NCBI RefSeq assembly: GCF_024139115.2
Contig: NC_085140.1
Coordinates: forward strand, 313,103,259-313,167,258
Direction: 5' to 3'
Length of the DNA stretch: 64,000 nt
Source of the DNA: Armigeres subalbatus
Taxonomy: Eukaryota; Arthropoda; Insecta; Diptera; Culicidae
Shown here: positions 53,213 through 63,156 of the stretch, piece by piece
How the letters are laid out: every line of letters starts with the position of its first letter
Position numbering within the stretch: position 1 is the first letter of the stretch
Notes under the pieces: generated by a model
The model's database searches: none
What the model saw: the letters and a program-made list of their open reading frames with translations, nothing else
Told to the model about the DNA's origin: nothing
Program-made: the position numbers and the translations under genes

Positions 53213-54822
53213 CTAAGGGTACAAGGAGTTAATCGTTGCAATAGAAGATTGCAACGATTTTTGTCTAAAATTGGAAATTATTTTGTTGGACATTTGTTGC
53301 AATGTCTCAATATTAGAAATTCTATGAAGTTCATTGGTACTATACCACGGAGGCAACTTCAGAATCATTTTCAAAATTTTATTTTGAATCCTCTGGAGTG
53401 CCTTCTTTCTGGTATTGCAGCAACTAGTCCATATTCGCACAGCATACAACATGGCAGGTCTAAAAATTTGTTTGTAAATCAAAAGTTTGTTCTTAAGACA
53501 ATGTTTTGATTTTCTGTTTATAAGTGGAAATAGACACTTAATATATTTGTTACATTTGGCTTGAAGGCCTTCAATGTGATTTTTAAAAGTTAATTTTTGA
53601 TCTAGCAGAAGTCCTAAATATTTAGCTTCGCTAGACCAATTAATTGGAACCCCATTCATAGTGACAATATGTCTGCTATGCTAGAAGGTTTCAAATAAGA
53701 AGCTCTCGGCTTATGTGGGAAAATTATAAGCTGAGTTTTGGAAGCATTCGGGGAAATTTTCCATTTTTGCAAGTAAGTGGAGAAAATATCCAAACTTTTT
53801 TGCAATCTACTACAAATGACACGAAGGCTACGCCCTTTGGCTGTGAGACCTGTGTCATCTGCAAACAAAGATTTTTGACACCCTGGTGGTAAATCAGGTA
53901 AGTCAGAAGTAAAAATGTTATACAAAGTGGGCCCCAGTATGCTGCCTTGGGGGACACCAGCCCTTACAGGTAATCTATCAGATTTAGAATTCTGATAGTT
54001 TACCTGCAGTGAGCGATCTGATGAATAATTTTGGATCAGTTTAATAATGTACAGCGGAAAATTAAAATTCATCAATTTTACAATCAAACCTTCATGCCAA
54101 ACACTGTCAAATGCTTTCTCTATATCAAGAAGAGCAACTCCAGTCGAATATCCTTCAGATTTGTTGAGCCGAATTAAGTTCGTAACTCTTAATAACTGAT
54201 GAGTGGTTGAATGCCCATGGCGAAAACCAAATTGCTCATCAGCAAAAATAGAATTGTCATTAATATGAACCATCATTCTATTAAGAATAATATTTTCAAA
54301 CAGTTTGCTTATTGAAGAAAGCAAACCGATTGGGCGATAACTAGAAGCCTCAGCTGGATTTTTGTCCGGCTTCAAAATTGGAACAACTTTGGCGTTTTTC
54401 CATTTATCTGGGAAGTATGCCAATTGAAAACATTTGTTAAATATATTAACCAAAAAGGATAAAGAGCTCTCAGGAAGTTTTTTGATAAGTATGTAGAAAA
54501 TACCATCATCACCCGGGGCTTTCATATTTTTAAATTTTCTAGTAATAGATCTCACTTCATCCAAATTAGTTCCCAACGAAGGGTCGAAAACATTCTCTTG
54601 GTTGAGAATGTCTTCGAAGCTCCGTGTAACCTGATCCTCAATTGGACTAGTGAGACCTAGACTAAAATTATGGGCACTCTCGAACTGCTGAGCAAGTTTT
54701 TGAACCTTTTCGCCATTTGTTAACCAAATTTTATTTCCCTCTTTAGGCGCTGGAATTGTCTTTTGAGGTTTTTTTTTAAGAATTTTCGTTAATTTCCAAA
54801 AGGGTTTCAAACTGGGATCCAA
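53213..54822 (-). pseudogene. Juan-like ORF2: reverse transcriptase and C-terminus
   Basis: One 388-codon frame (54,822-53,656) carries KNMKAPGDDGIFYILIKKLP, SSYRPIGLLSSISKLFENI, QFGFRHGHSTTHQLLRV, LLDIEKAFDSVWHEGLIV, RAGVPQGSILGPTLYNIF and KSLFADDTGLTAKG (catalytic box intact). A frameshift near 53,656-53,690 leads to the thumb and C-terminal part (WSSEAKYLGLLLDQKLTFKN to TINSLYP, stop near 53,213). The lesion spares the RT core. Confidence 0.8.
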
Positions 54823-55721
54823 CTTCGAAACATTATTCTCAAAGTAGGTATTTCTCAGAATAGCGAAACGTTTTTAAATTTCATTTTGCAAATCTCGCCA
54901 AATAACTTTCAACGTTGGATCGCGAGCTCTTTGGTATTGCCTTCGCCTCACATTTTTAAGACGGATCAGTAGCTGAAGATCGTCGTCAATAATAATGGAG
55001 TTGAATTTAATTTCACATTTAGGAATTGCAATGCCTCTGGCTTCGGCAATTTAATTTGTCAAAGATACGAGAGCATTACCAATATCACTTTTGGCCAATA
55101 TCACCAATATCAACATCAAAACTCCTATCGATATACGTTTTATATAAATCCCAATCAGTTCTATGATAATTAAAAGTAGAACTGATTGGATTATTAATGG
55201 CTTCTTGTGAGATTTCAAACGTCACAGGAAGGTGATCATAGTCAAAGTCAGCATGAGTTGCCAATTGGCCACACAGCTGACTTGAAAAACAAATTGGATT
55301 TGTTGCGAGTTAGAATTTGAAGATCAGCTCTCAACAAATTCCTTTGTTGCCTATTGCACTGGAAAGGTAAGTGGGCAGCAATAAAAGATAATTGTCCAAA
55401 ATTTGTTTCAACAGAAACTCACAAGGTTTCGAAAACTTTGGTTTCAAACGAAGAATATAATTTATGTTTGATAACGCTATTAATGACAATGGCGACCCCA
55501 CCACAGGCGCTGTCAAGACGATCATTTCGGTAAATAAAATAATATGGATCCCTTTTGATGAAAAGGCCACGTTTTAAATATACTTCAGTTATAATGGCAA
55601 TGTGCACATTATGAACTGATAGGAAGTTGAATAATTCATCATCCTTACCCTTTAAAGAGCGGGCATTGCGGATTTTTATTAGCGTTTGAAATATGTTTAC
55701 CCGGCGAATCTGGGATCCCAT
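54823..55721 (-). pseudogene. Juan-like ORF2: endonuclease domain, degraded
   Basis: On the minus strand, IKIRNARSLKGKDDELFNF (near 55,680) and VHIAIITEVYLKRG (near 55,615) are the EN start and its Glu motif, with Val where Thr is usual after the Glu. ACGGVAIVINSVIKHKLY (near 55,500) follows. Frameshifts near 55,440 and further stops down to 54,825 break the rest, where a linker (LRNVRRRQYQRARDP-like) can be made out near 54,960-54,910. Confidence 0.65.
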
Positions 55722-57156
55722 TGGAATTTCCCGTCATCAATTTTGCACGGGAATTCAATACTTTTTTGCCTGAAGGGCATTCCCAGAAATTGGATTTATG
55801 ATTGCCCCCACAAATGGCATATTTAAATTTATTGGAATCTTCTCTTACAGGACAGGCGTCTTTGGCGTGAGAGGTTCCACAACAAATCACGCATTTAGCA
55901 TCCATGTGGCAATGTTTTGTTCCGTGACCCCACTTTTGGCTCTTACGGCACTGAGTGGGGTTTTGGAAATTCCCCCCGGCCTGCGGAAATTTTCCCATGT
56001 AACACGGAAATGAGACATAATACAGGCCTTTTCCCAACTTTCCATATTATTTAGCTCACTTTTGTTAAAATGAAGTAAATAAAATTCTTGAGCAATACCC
56101 CTCTGGGAAGTACCAGAGCGAGATTTCTTTTTCATCTCCATTACTTGGACTGGTAAAAATCCAAGTAACTGAGAAGTTTCAATTTTAATCTCATCCAGTA
56201 GGGGGGTCCCGTAGCGTAGTTGGCAACACGTTCGCCTTACAAGCGAATGGTCATGGGTTCGATTCCCAGCCCCTTCACCAAACCCTCGTCAGTCGCTGGA
56301 TGCGCTGCGCAGCCTATGCGGTGGCCTATTGGGGAGCGCCCTTGCCGTTAAAACTGCCTGATGACGACTGACAAATTGTTCTTCTCGGAGGCATTCCTCC
56401 AACGTACCCGGATAAATGGTAACCGAACAATAATGCAACGATCATTGGATTCACGACACGGACAAATGGACACAATGGACTGACGGCGTGATGGCCAAGC
56501 AACGACAACAACAACTAATAATGGAAAAATCTAAAAATAGCTTCTGTTTGGAATCTGGCTGCAAAATACCACAGTAGATCTCGGCACAGTAGCGGTTAAG
56601 TAACACAGAGTGCCTACCACATAAAGAAAGGAATAAAAAAATAATCTCATCCAGTGATTTATCATAACTGGGGGACCTATCAAGACGACTTTGAACAACC
56701 GCTCAGTTTTGTCGTGGTATGTGGATAATTTATGCCGCTTCTCAGTTAAATACTAAAGAAGTCGTTTGCGATCGTCAAAGGATCCCGGCAAAACGTCGCA
56801 GTCACTATTCCTGGCAATCTGAAATGAAACCTTGATCCCCTGAAGGTTACTCAAAATTTCATTCCTAAAGCCAGAAAACTCGGCAACAGATACCACAATT
56901 GGCGGAATCCTTTGCTTTTTCGCATGGATCGAATCACCTGGTAGATTCGATTTGCTCAATTTCATCATGAAACAAATCGAACTGATTGCTCAGGAGAAGA
57001 ATTATTCCCGATATTAGAGTTAGAAGCAATATCTGAAGTCTCCAGCTTTCTTCTATTTTTTCCGCGCTTTGGTAGGACGGTCTTGAAACCTTGTTTCTAA
57101 GAAGGAAGTGGAGAATTCAGAGACTCGCCCTTCCTCTTGTTTTTATTAATGCTCAT
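55645..57156 (-). pseudogene. Juan-like ORF1 (gag-like)
   Basis: Probable start at 57,156 (MSINKNKRKGESLNSP). A PRE_C2HC-type part follows (GFRNEILSNLQGIKVSFQIA, 56,890-56,830), then the SINE insertion, then FRVTWENFRRPGGISKTP, a degraded first knuckle with WGHGTKHCHMDAKC, CVICCGTSHAKDACP and CAICGGNHKSNFWECP-like motifs (near 55,940-55,760; the track frame reads YAICGG, so one Cys is lost), ending near 55,645. Several stops and shifts make it a pseudogene. Confidence 0.7.
56200..56641 (+). mobile_element. tRNA-Val-derived SINE, 442 bp, 14-bp target duplication
   Basis: TAATCTCATCCAGT flanks it at 56,186-56,199 and 56,642-56,655. The first 80 bp fold as a tRNA: TAGCGTAGTTGG (A box), anticodon stem-loop TTCGC-CTTACAA-GCGAA (anticodon TAC, Val), and GGTTCGATTCC (B box). 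A body of about 360 bp and an AAAGGAATAAAAAAA tail follow. The position inside a LINE, the duplication and the non-tRNA body show a retroposon rather than a functional tRNA gene. Confidence 0.8.
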
Positions 57157-57424
57157 TGCTGAGCGTTGAGACGTGACCTTCTAAGAGGTTTTTTCCCAGA
57201 ACGGTGTCCCTGCAGAATTACCACCGCTTGTCGGAATTTTACTTTCGCAAACGGGTCCAACGTAAAACGAAGGCACGGGCAAATAGCGCTGAGAAGCACA
57301 GTTGAAATTAAAATAGCTTCGGGCAGTGTTAAAAACTTCCTTCAGCAAAGAGAGAAAAGAACCGCACAGCATGAAAGCACGATGCGGTCTGTGGGTTTTT
57401 ATTCTGAATGTACATAATATGCAT

Positions 57425-57900
57425 AGTTCGGATGCCCGAAGGCTCGGAAGCTTCCTTTCGAGAGGATCGGAAGCCTACTTCCAAGAGGCTCGGAAGCTTT
57501 CTTTCAAGAGGGTCGGAAGCCTCCTTTCAAGAGGGTCGGATGCCTTCTTTCATGAGGTTCGGAAGCCTCCTTTCAAGAGGCTCGAAAGCCTTTTTTCAAG
57601 AGCCTCGGAAGCCTCCTTTCAAGAGGCTCGGAAGCCTTCTTTCAAGAGGCTCGGAAGCCTCCTGACAAGAGGCTCTGAAGCCTCCCGCCAATTGGCTCGG
57701 AAGCTTGGAACCCGTTTTTCAAGATACTCAGAAGCCTTCTTCTAGGAGGCTCGTTGGAAGCCTCTTTTAACATTCTCAGAAACCTCCTTTAAGAAGCTCG
57801 GAAGCCTTATTTCAAGACCGCTCGGAATTATTCTTCCATAAGGCTTGAAAGCCTCCATATACGAATCTCGGAAGCCTTTTTTTAAGATGCTCAGACGTCT
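57425..57900 (+). repeat. 23-bp minisatellite (AAGAGGCTCGGAAGCCTCCTTTC), about 20 units
   Basis: Unit length 23 bp, exact at 57,621 to 57,644. Since 23 is not a multiple of three, two frames stay open and give repetitive Ser/Arg/Phe peptides; these are not genes. The array starts just beyond the 5' end of the Juan-like LINE and decays toward 57,900. Confidence 0.85.
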
Positions 57901-58455
57901 CCAAAACTCCTTAAAGTCTTGTAGGAAGCTTTATAAATAAACTTATTTTTAATTTGAAAGTTTCGCAGAATAACTAATATTTCAAACAACTTTTTGGAGA
58001 GGGATATATCTCGTTAGTATGCCCGTCCATTTTTCATTTATCTTGAGGGTTGTGCTTATTTTCATTTACAGCGAAAAAAATAGGGGGTACCTCATTAAAT
58101 GCAAAAGTTAGAAGGTGTCTCAAGAAAAAGATTGAGAACCGCTGTTCTAGACCCATGCACTATCGTTTGCAACCATAAACGCGGTAGAAGCTCTACCGAC
58201 CCAATTGAATAAACTAAATAGAATAAGATTTCTCATTTCTCAAATTTCACTTCTTGCTTATCATTTTTTACTTCCTTTCTGATATCTTTTCTCACTTTCC
58301 GCGTCGCACTCAATAGGCCAAATGGGGGTCAGAATTGGTCCCTGTATTAACTACATAGAATGCTTTTAGAATAGATTGAATATATCTGAGAGCAAGAAAA
58401 CTAAATTACAAGAGACTTTTTTGAAAGATTTTGACGGCGGTACTAACTTTCTCTT
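57901..58455. other. Unassigned DNA
   Basis: No gene or clear repeat recognised. Confidence 0.35.
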
Positions 58456-58458
58456 CCA

Positions 58459-58740
58459 CGGGCCCCTTCTTAGCCTAGCGGTAAGATGCGCGGCTATAAA
58501 GCAAGACTATGCTGAGGGTGGCTGGGTTCGATTCCTGGTGCCGGTCTAGCCAATTTTCGGTTTGGAAATTGTCTCGTCTTCCCTGGGCATAAAAGCATCA
58601 TCGTGTCAGCCTCATGATATACGAATGCAAAAATGGTAACTTGGCTTAGAAACCTCGCGGTTAATAACTGTGGAAGTGCTAAATGAACACTAAGCAGTGA
58701 GGCGGCAATGTCCTAGTGAGGGATGTAATGCAAGCACATT
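58459..58740 (+). mobile_element. Feilai: Feilai SINE, copy 2
   Basis: GGGCCCCTTCTTAGCCTAGC starts the tRNA-like head. GGTTCGATTCC (58,528), GCCGGTCTAGCCAATTTTCG, ATGATATACGAATGCAAAAA and AAACCTCGCGGTTAATAACT follow, ending near GGGATGTAATGC. It diverges from copies 1 and 3 in both head and tail; target duplication not clear. Confidence 0.8.
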
Positions 58741-58749
58741 CCACGTTTC

Positions 58750-59085
58750 TTTTCTTATTTTTCTTCTTCTGTTGTCGTGTCATTCCAGAGTGATGTAAGC
58801 ATCAAGCCAATGATTTATTGATGCATATTAGACTGCTTTGAGAGTAGGTCGTATGTGCAAAAGAGAGACTCTCTTTGTGCACGCTATGTTCCGCTAATAG
58901 ATCGGCTAGTTTTGCATTTTCTACCGCATTTCCACTTCAGATGCATTTCGACTTCCGTACTCGATCAGAACCCGTTTTAGAAGTTTTGCAATAATTGAAA
59001 GAAAATGGAACCAAAGTGAGACTCTCTGTTGCACACACAACCTGTTCTCAAACCACTGTGGATTTCACCTTTTTTAGTTTAGAGA
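58750..59085. other. Unassigned DNA
   Basis: No gene or repeat recognised between the Feilai copy and the GA microsatellite. Confidence 0.3.
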
Positions 59086-59101
59086 GAGAGAGAGAAAGGA
59101 G

Positions 59102-59160
<59 letters not shown>
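59083..59160. repeat. (GA)n microsatellite
   Basis: About 75 bp of nearly pure GA from 59,083, with one interruption at 59,096-59,103. Open frames across it are artefacts. Confidence 0.95.
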
Positions 59161-59164
<4 letters not shown>

Positions 59165-59584
59165 AATTCATCCGTGTCAAACATATGTACTACTACGGCA
59201 AAATTACATTCAAATAACATAATTTTAAAGAGATTTCTCTCTCTAGCCACAGCATTAGCATTACCATTAGCATTGAGCATTTCGCACAAATTCGTAGGTG
59301 GTACAAGCCACACTATTGTATGAGAGTAGCATCATTTTTCATCCGATACCAGAGATATTGATTTGGGACTAATCAATATCTCTTAGATGGAAGCAATGCA
59401 CTCTCCAATAGTCGAGATCTGTCCTGGCCACGTCCTTGAGAATGCTGAGGAAGGGGAAGGTTGGTTAGTTGGACACCTACTTAAGAAAGGTGCAGAGAAC
59501 TTTACGACCTCTCATAGGTGCCACGGGAGGTTTAGGAATTGTGTGGGAGGTTATAACAGTAGGAATCGTTTTGGTACAACATGA
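59161..59584. other. Unassigned DNA next to a SINE
   Basis: No gene recognised. The part from about 59,410 may belong to the same dispersed unit as the tRNA-like sequence that follows, but there is no second copy in the window to test this. Confidence 0.3.
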
Positions 59585-59705
59585 AACACAGAAAGAACTA
59601 AGATAGAAATACAAAGTAGGAAAGGGACGAGCCTGGAGTTGAACCCACGACCTCCTGCTTATAAGGCTGAAATGGTAGCCACTAGACCACCAAGCTCGTT
59701 AGATT
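59585..59705 (-). mobile_element. tRNA-derived SINE, second type
   Basis: On the minus strand the head is CGAGCTTGGTGGTCTAGTGG (A box), an anticodon loop CTTATAA (reads TAT), and GTGGGTTCAACTCC (B box, with A for the usual T/C), closing with AGGCTCGTCCC. It is followed by TTGTATTTCTATCTTAGTTC as 3' body. Anticodon-stem mismatches and the appended tail argue against a working tRNA gene. Confidence 0.6.
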
Positions 59706-59834
59706 TCACTCTCTGGCCACAGATTTCAAAATTAAGAGCAATGCACTTTATGATTTAATAAAATAGGACTAATAGAAATTGGATGGTTTTGAACAAATCA
59801 GTCAAATGACAATAATGTGTTAATGCCATATAAT

Positions 59835-59952
59835 GCCACAAAAGATGCTAAAGTGAAGGCGATATACGTACAAGTTGTATGGGTAAGTATGTATATCGCC
59901 TCCACTTTAACATCTTATACGACATCATTTACGATCTTGTGTTGACTAGGAG
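59835..59952. mobile_element. Hairpin MITE, copy related to 31,625
   Basis: AAGATGCTAAAGTGAAGGCG and ATATACGTAC are complementary to GTATGTATATCGCC and TCCACTTTAACATCTT. The right end TTGTGTTGACTAGG matches the terminus at 31,760. The left terminus is missing or changed. Confidence 0.65.
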
Positions 59953-60405
59953 GGGTATTTACTTAATGGTGGAAATTACTGCGATAGAGTCTCGGTGACA
60001 ATCCTTTCGGAGAAATTTAAAATTTTTCTACAAAGGACCTGGTGTATCATGCGTCACCATTAGCGTTAAAATTTTGGCACGTTTGCAAATTCCTATTTTT
60101 ATATTTTCAAAAAAAAATAAATAGCTAGGTAGGTATAATACGTTCGCATGAAAATAAAACCTTTTGGTTATACAAGCCAAACCTAGAGTAATATGTAGGG
60201 GAAGGGGGGGCAATATGCCCTAGCTAAGCAAACACTGCTCTATTGTCTTATTTGTAACGCTATTCATGGGTCTTTTTACATTATGCATCAGTTAAACAAG
60301 ATAGCTAGTTGATGCCATTCAAAAATTGTCAAAAATCTAATTCATATTGATAATATTCACATTTAAAAAAAGTGGTGATATTCTGTTGCCGGAAAACTCA
60401 TGAGG
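59953..60405. other. Unassigned DNA
   Basis: No gene or repeat recognised. Confidence 0.3.
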
Positions 60406-60409
60406 CAAA

Positions 60410-60539
60410 ACGCCTTTTAGCTGGCAGCTCCTAGGGAACAAAGTACCACGCGTCGGCGAATCAGCATTCTAGTATGGATAGTCCATGGAGACGCAAGTAC
60501 TTTGTAGGTTATTGCCACTAGGGCGTTTTGCCTCGCCAA
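60410..60539. repeat. Inverted repeat with GAGGCAAAACGCC ends
   Basis: GAGGCAAAACGCC (60,410-60,422) and GGCGTTTTGCCTC (60,525-60,537) are exact inverts. ACAAAGTAC words inside are also inverted. About 130 bp in total, possibly a MITE. Confidence 0.5.
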
Positions 60540-62853
60540 AATGTTAGATGATTCTTCAAAATGTGGAAATTTTCGGTTTTCCCGACCTTCCCATGCACTA
60601 TTTTGAAACTTTCTCCGCCTATCCTACATAATTTTAGATCTAGTTTTGTTACGGACATCTTAATGACGCTAAATATGAGGGAAACCACAAAAGGCGTTTG
60701 GCATCGGGGGGGCGTTTTGGGACCTCTTCCCCTACCAGAACCAATTTGTGTACTTGTCGTAACATTCATAACATGTATCCTATATAATCAATAACAATCA
60801 AAAAGGATTTGAGTGCAAGTTGCTTTGTTTCTCATGTTTGTGATTTTTTTTCCAGAAGTATCATAATGAGATATGCACACTGTTCAGAAATGATAGTTTT
60901 AAAACATTAGTTTATTTCAAAGCGAAATAATTACTCATCATCAATTCTAGCTTCCAGGAAATCAACAAACGAAATATAGATCAGATTCATACAGGATGTT
61001 ACCAACTGTCAGCAATACAGCAGAAAATCGCACCTGCTTCATAGTAATTTAGAATTCCTCAAATTGAGCTTCGCAATGCATTAAAATTTCCTCCAAAATA
61101 TATCTCGTAAGCTATTCGTTTAGCATTTCGTGTTCCAAACTATTAGCTCAATTTTTGCGCGGCTGGTATTCCAACTTTTAATCAACATACAAAAATATTC
61201 CACTTCGCTCCACATTTAGCACTCATTGAGTCGGAATGAAAAATCTACTTTCCGACGAACGTACGCTGTTTGCTTCCGTTTTATCTTCCCGAGACCGCCA
61301 CGGAAAAGGAGCCATGGCAGTGAGTTGTAGGTACACATTTCCCCGTAATTTCATCAACATTTGGGAAACATTCGTCGATAGGCTCCGCGTGGATGGTAAA
61401 CAATTTTCTGCGAAGATCGCAGTTTGCTTGGCTTACCAACTGACTGGCTGAATGACTGCCAGCCAAGGGTTGGTTGCGTGGGACGAAAATTGAAAATGAA
61501 TGCGTCACTAATGATGACGATTTAGCTACGGCACAAGGCAAACACGGAAAATTATGCGCTGCCTTCTCCACGTAAAATTTCCCACCCATCGCCGCCGCGC
61601 GATGGCCGTGCAAGATTTTCACGTCGGCTTCTCCGTCTCTTGTCATGTATTCTAATTCCAAAAAATCGTTCTTCCACGGGACGGGCAGATGCGTGCTTTT
61701 GAAAACTTTCATTCCACTTCAAGTGTCGCCGCACCGCCATCAGCAATACTTTTAAAATCTGCTGTCTTCATCTCGTCTTTGCGCTTAGGAATTGAAATCG
61801 AGCCTATCACCGCTCTGAACCGTGTGATGACTGCTGAATCATTCTTTATATGGAAATGAACTCCAAGCAATGACAAAATCATCATAAACATTTTAGAAGA
61901 TTATTTTCTCCATCGGTGGTGATACGTTGGTTTGCTTTTAGTTTGGATTGAACATGCTCCATTGAACGAGAAAGTTTCAGTGATGATGATTTGAAAGTAT
62001 GACAATTCTTGGTAACTTGTAGAACTTATAAATTGCAGCAAAAATGAAATTTGTCTGTGAAATCCGGATGCCATTCGACAGCATAAAACGGATTAAACTA
62101 TGTTGATATCAATCCATAAGCACCATAAATGAAACGACGAACCGGCACACTCCTCCACATGGAGTATTTCAACTCTTTCTGGATTTCGATCGATAAACAT
62201 CAATCCAGAGCATACCGGTTAGTCAACCCACACCCAATTGGTCTGTCCAAAAAAAGCGCAACAGTTCTGCAGAATCATTTATCACTCGTGCCTCGATTCC
62301 CGTGCGAGAGAGATTGATTGCAATATGTTAAAACCAGCCGAGCTCTTTGCGGTTTCTATCGTTCTGTTCCATGCATGGATGGCCCAATTGGTTCTGTTTT
62401 CGATGAAGAGGCTTTTAAAATATGAAAGCCACTGTGAAACGTGCCGGATTCATCAGTTAGTATTTTGAGAGCCTCCAGCAAATTTAAAATCTGAAACGAA
62501 TAGAAAAATCAAGTCATAAATCTTTTGTCTATTTTGTTTTTGCTAACATTCGCGCAAGAAATATTCATACTCTTCTGTTGTGTGCGCTGAATCCTTCTTT
62601 TTGGGCCCCATGGCACCCAATCTGCATTTACAATGTACATTTGGATTTGATGTATATTGAACTTTTCTATGAATTCTTTTGTAGGTATTATCATCATTGT
62701 ATACCAGATACAGTTTCTATCGGAATCGATAGTACACCATCAATTTATTATTATTCTCTCGAATTATGAAAGGTTATTGTCAGAGTCATTCCAGATCCGC
62801 TGCACAACTACACCAAGTGCATCGTCTATTGACCATAACTATGAAACTAGCGT
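60540..62853. other. Unassigned DNA
   Basis: About 2.3 kb with no recognised protein domain, RNA gene or repeat shared with the window. Base composition is less AT-rich at 61,230-61,800 and frames of 60-143 codons occur there on both strands, without supporting features. Confidence 0.35.
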
Positions 62854-63143
62854 GGGGCCCTCCTTAGCCGTGCGGTAAGACGCGCGGCTACAAAGCAAGA
62901 CCATGCTGAGGGTGGCTGGGTTCGATTCCCGGTGCCGGTCTAGGTAATTTTCGGATTGGAAATTGTCTCGACTTCCCTGGGCATAAAAGTATCATCGTTG
63001 TTAGCCTCATGATATACGAATGCAAAAATGGTAACCTGGCTTAGAAACCTCGCAGTTAATAACTGTGGAAGTGCTTAATGAACACTAAGCTGCGAGGCGG
63101 CTCTATCCCAGTGTGGGGATGTAATGCCAATAAGAAGAAGAAG
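62854..63143 (+). mobile_element. Feilai: Feilai SINE, copy 3, with 13-bp target duplication
   Basis: ATGAAACTAGCGT flanks it at 62,841-62,853 and 63,144-63,156. The head GGGGCCCTCCTTAGCCGTGC, the B box GGTTCGATTCC (62,918), GCCGGTCTAGGTAATTTTCG, AAACCTCGCAGTTAATAACT, TGCGAGGCGGCTCTATCCC and the tail AATAAGAAGAAGAAG form a complete 290-bp element, the best reference for the other two copies. Confidence 0.9.
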
Positions 63144-63156
63144 ATGAAACTAGCGT

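Larger units (their letters stand above)
53083..57390 (-). mobile_element. Juan-like Jockey-clade LINE, copy 2, near full length
   Basis: Reads on the minus strand from a 5' UTR near 57,390 through ORF1 (start near 57,156), ORF2 (EN and RT) and a 3' UTR ending near 53,083. The gag zinc knuckles, the NMKAPGDDGI and LFADDTG RT words and the C-terminal ELHRISNIETL motif support a Juan-type Jockey element. ORF1 and EN have several frameshifts and stops, and a 442-bp SINE is inserted at 56,200. The RT stretch of 388 codons is still open. Confidence 0.8.

Noticed and set aside
56205..56280. Functional tRNA-Val gene
   Set aside because: It is the head of a 442-bp insertion with a 14-bp duplication and A-rich tail inside a LINE, so it is a SINE.
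57326..57745. 139-codon Ser/Arg/Phe-rich protein
   Set aside because: It is the translation of a 23-bp minisatellite; a second frame is open in the same way.
58995..59313. Frames across the GA repeat (Arg-Glu and Ser-Leu runs)
   Set aside because: Products of a dinucleotide microsatellite.
59630..59705. Functional tRNA gene on the minus strand
   Set aside because: The anticodon stem is mispaired, the B box is changed and a SINE-like body follows.
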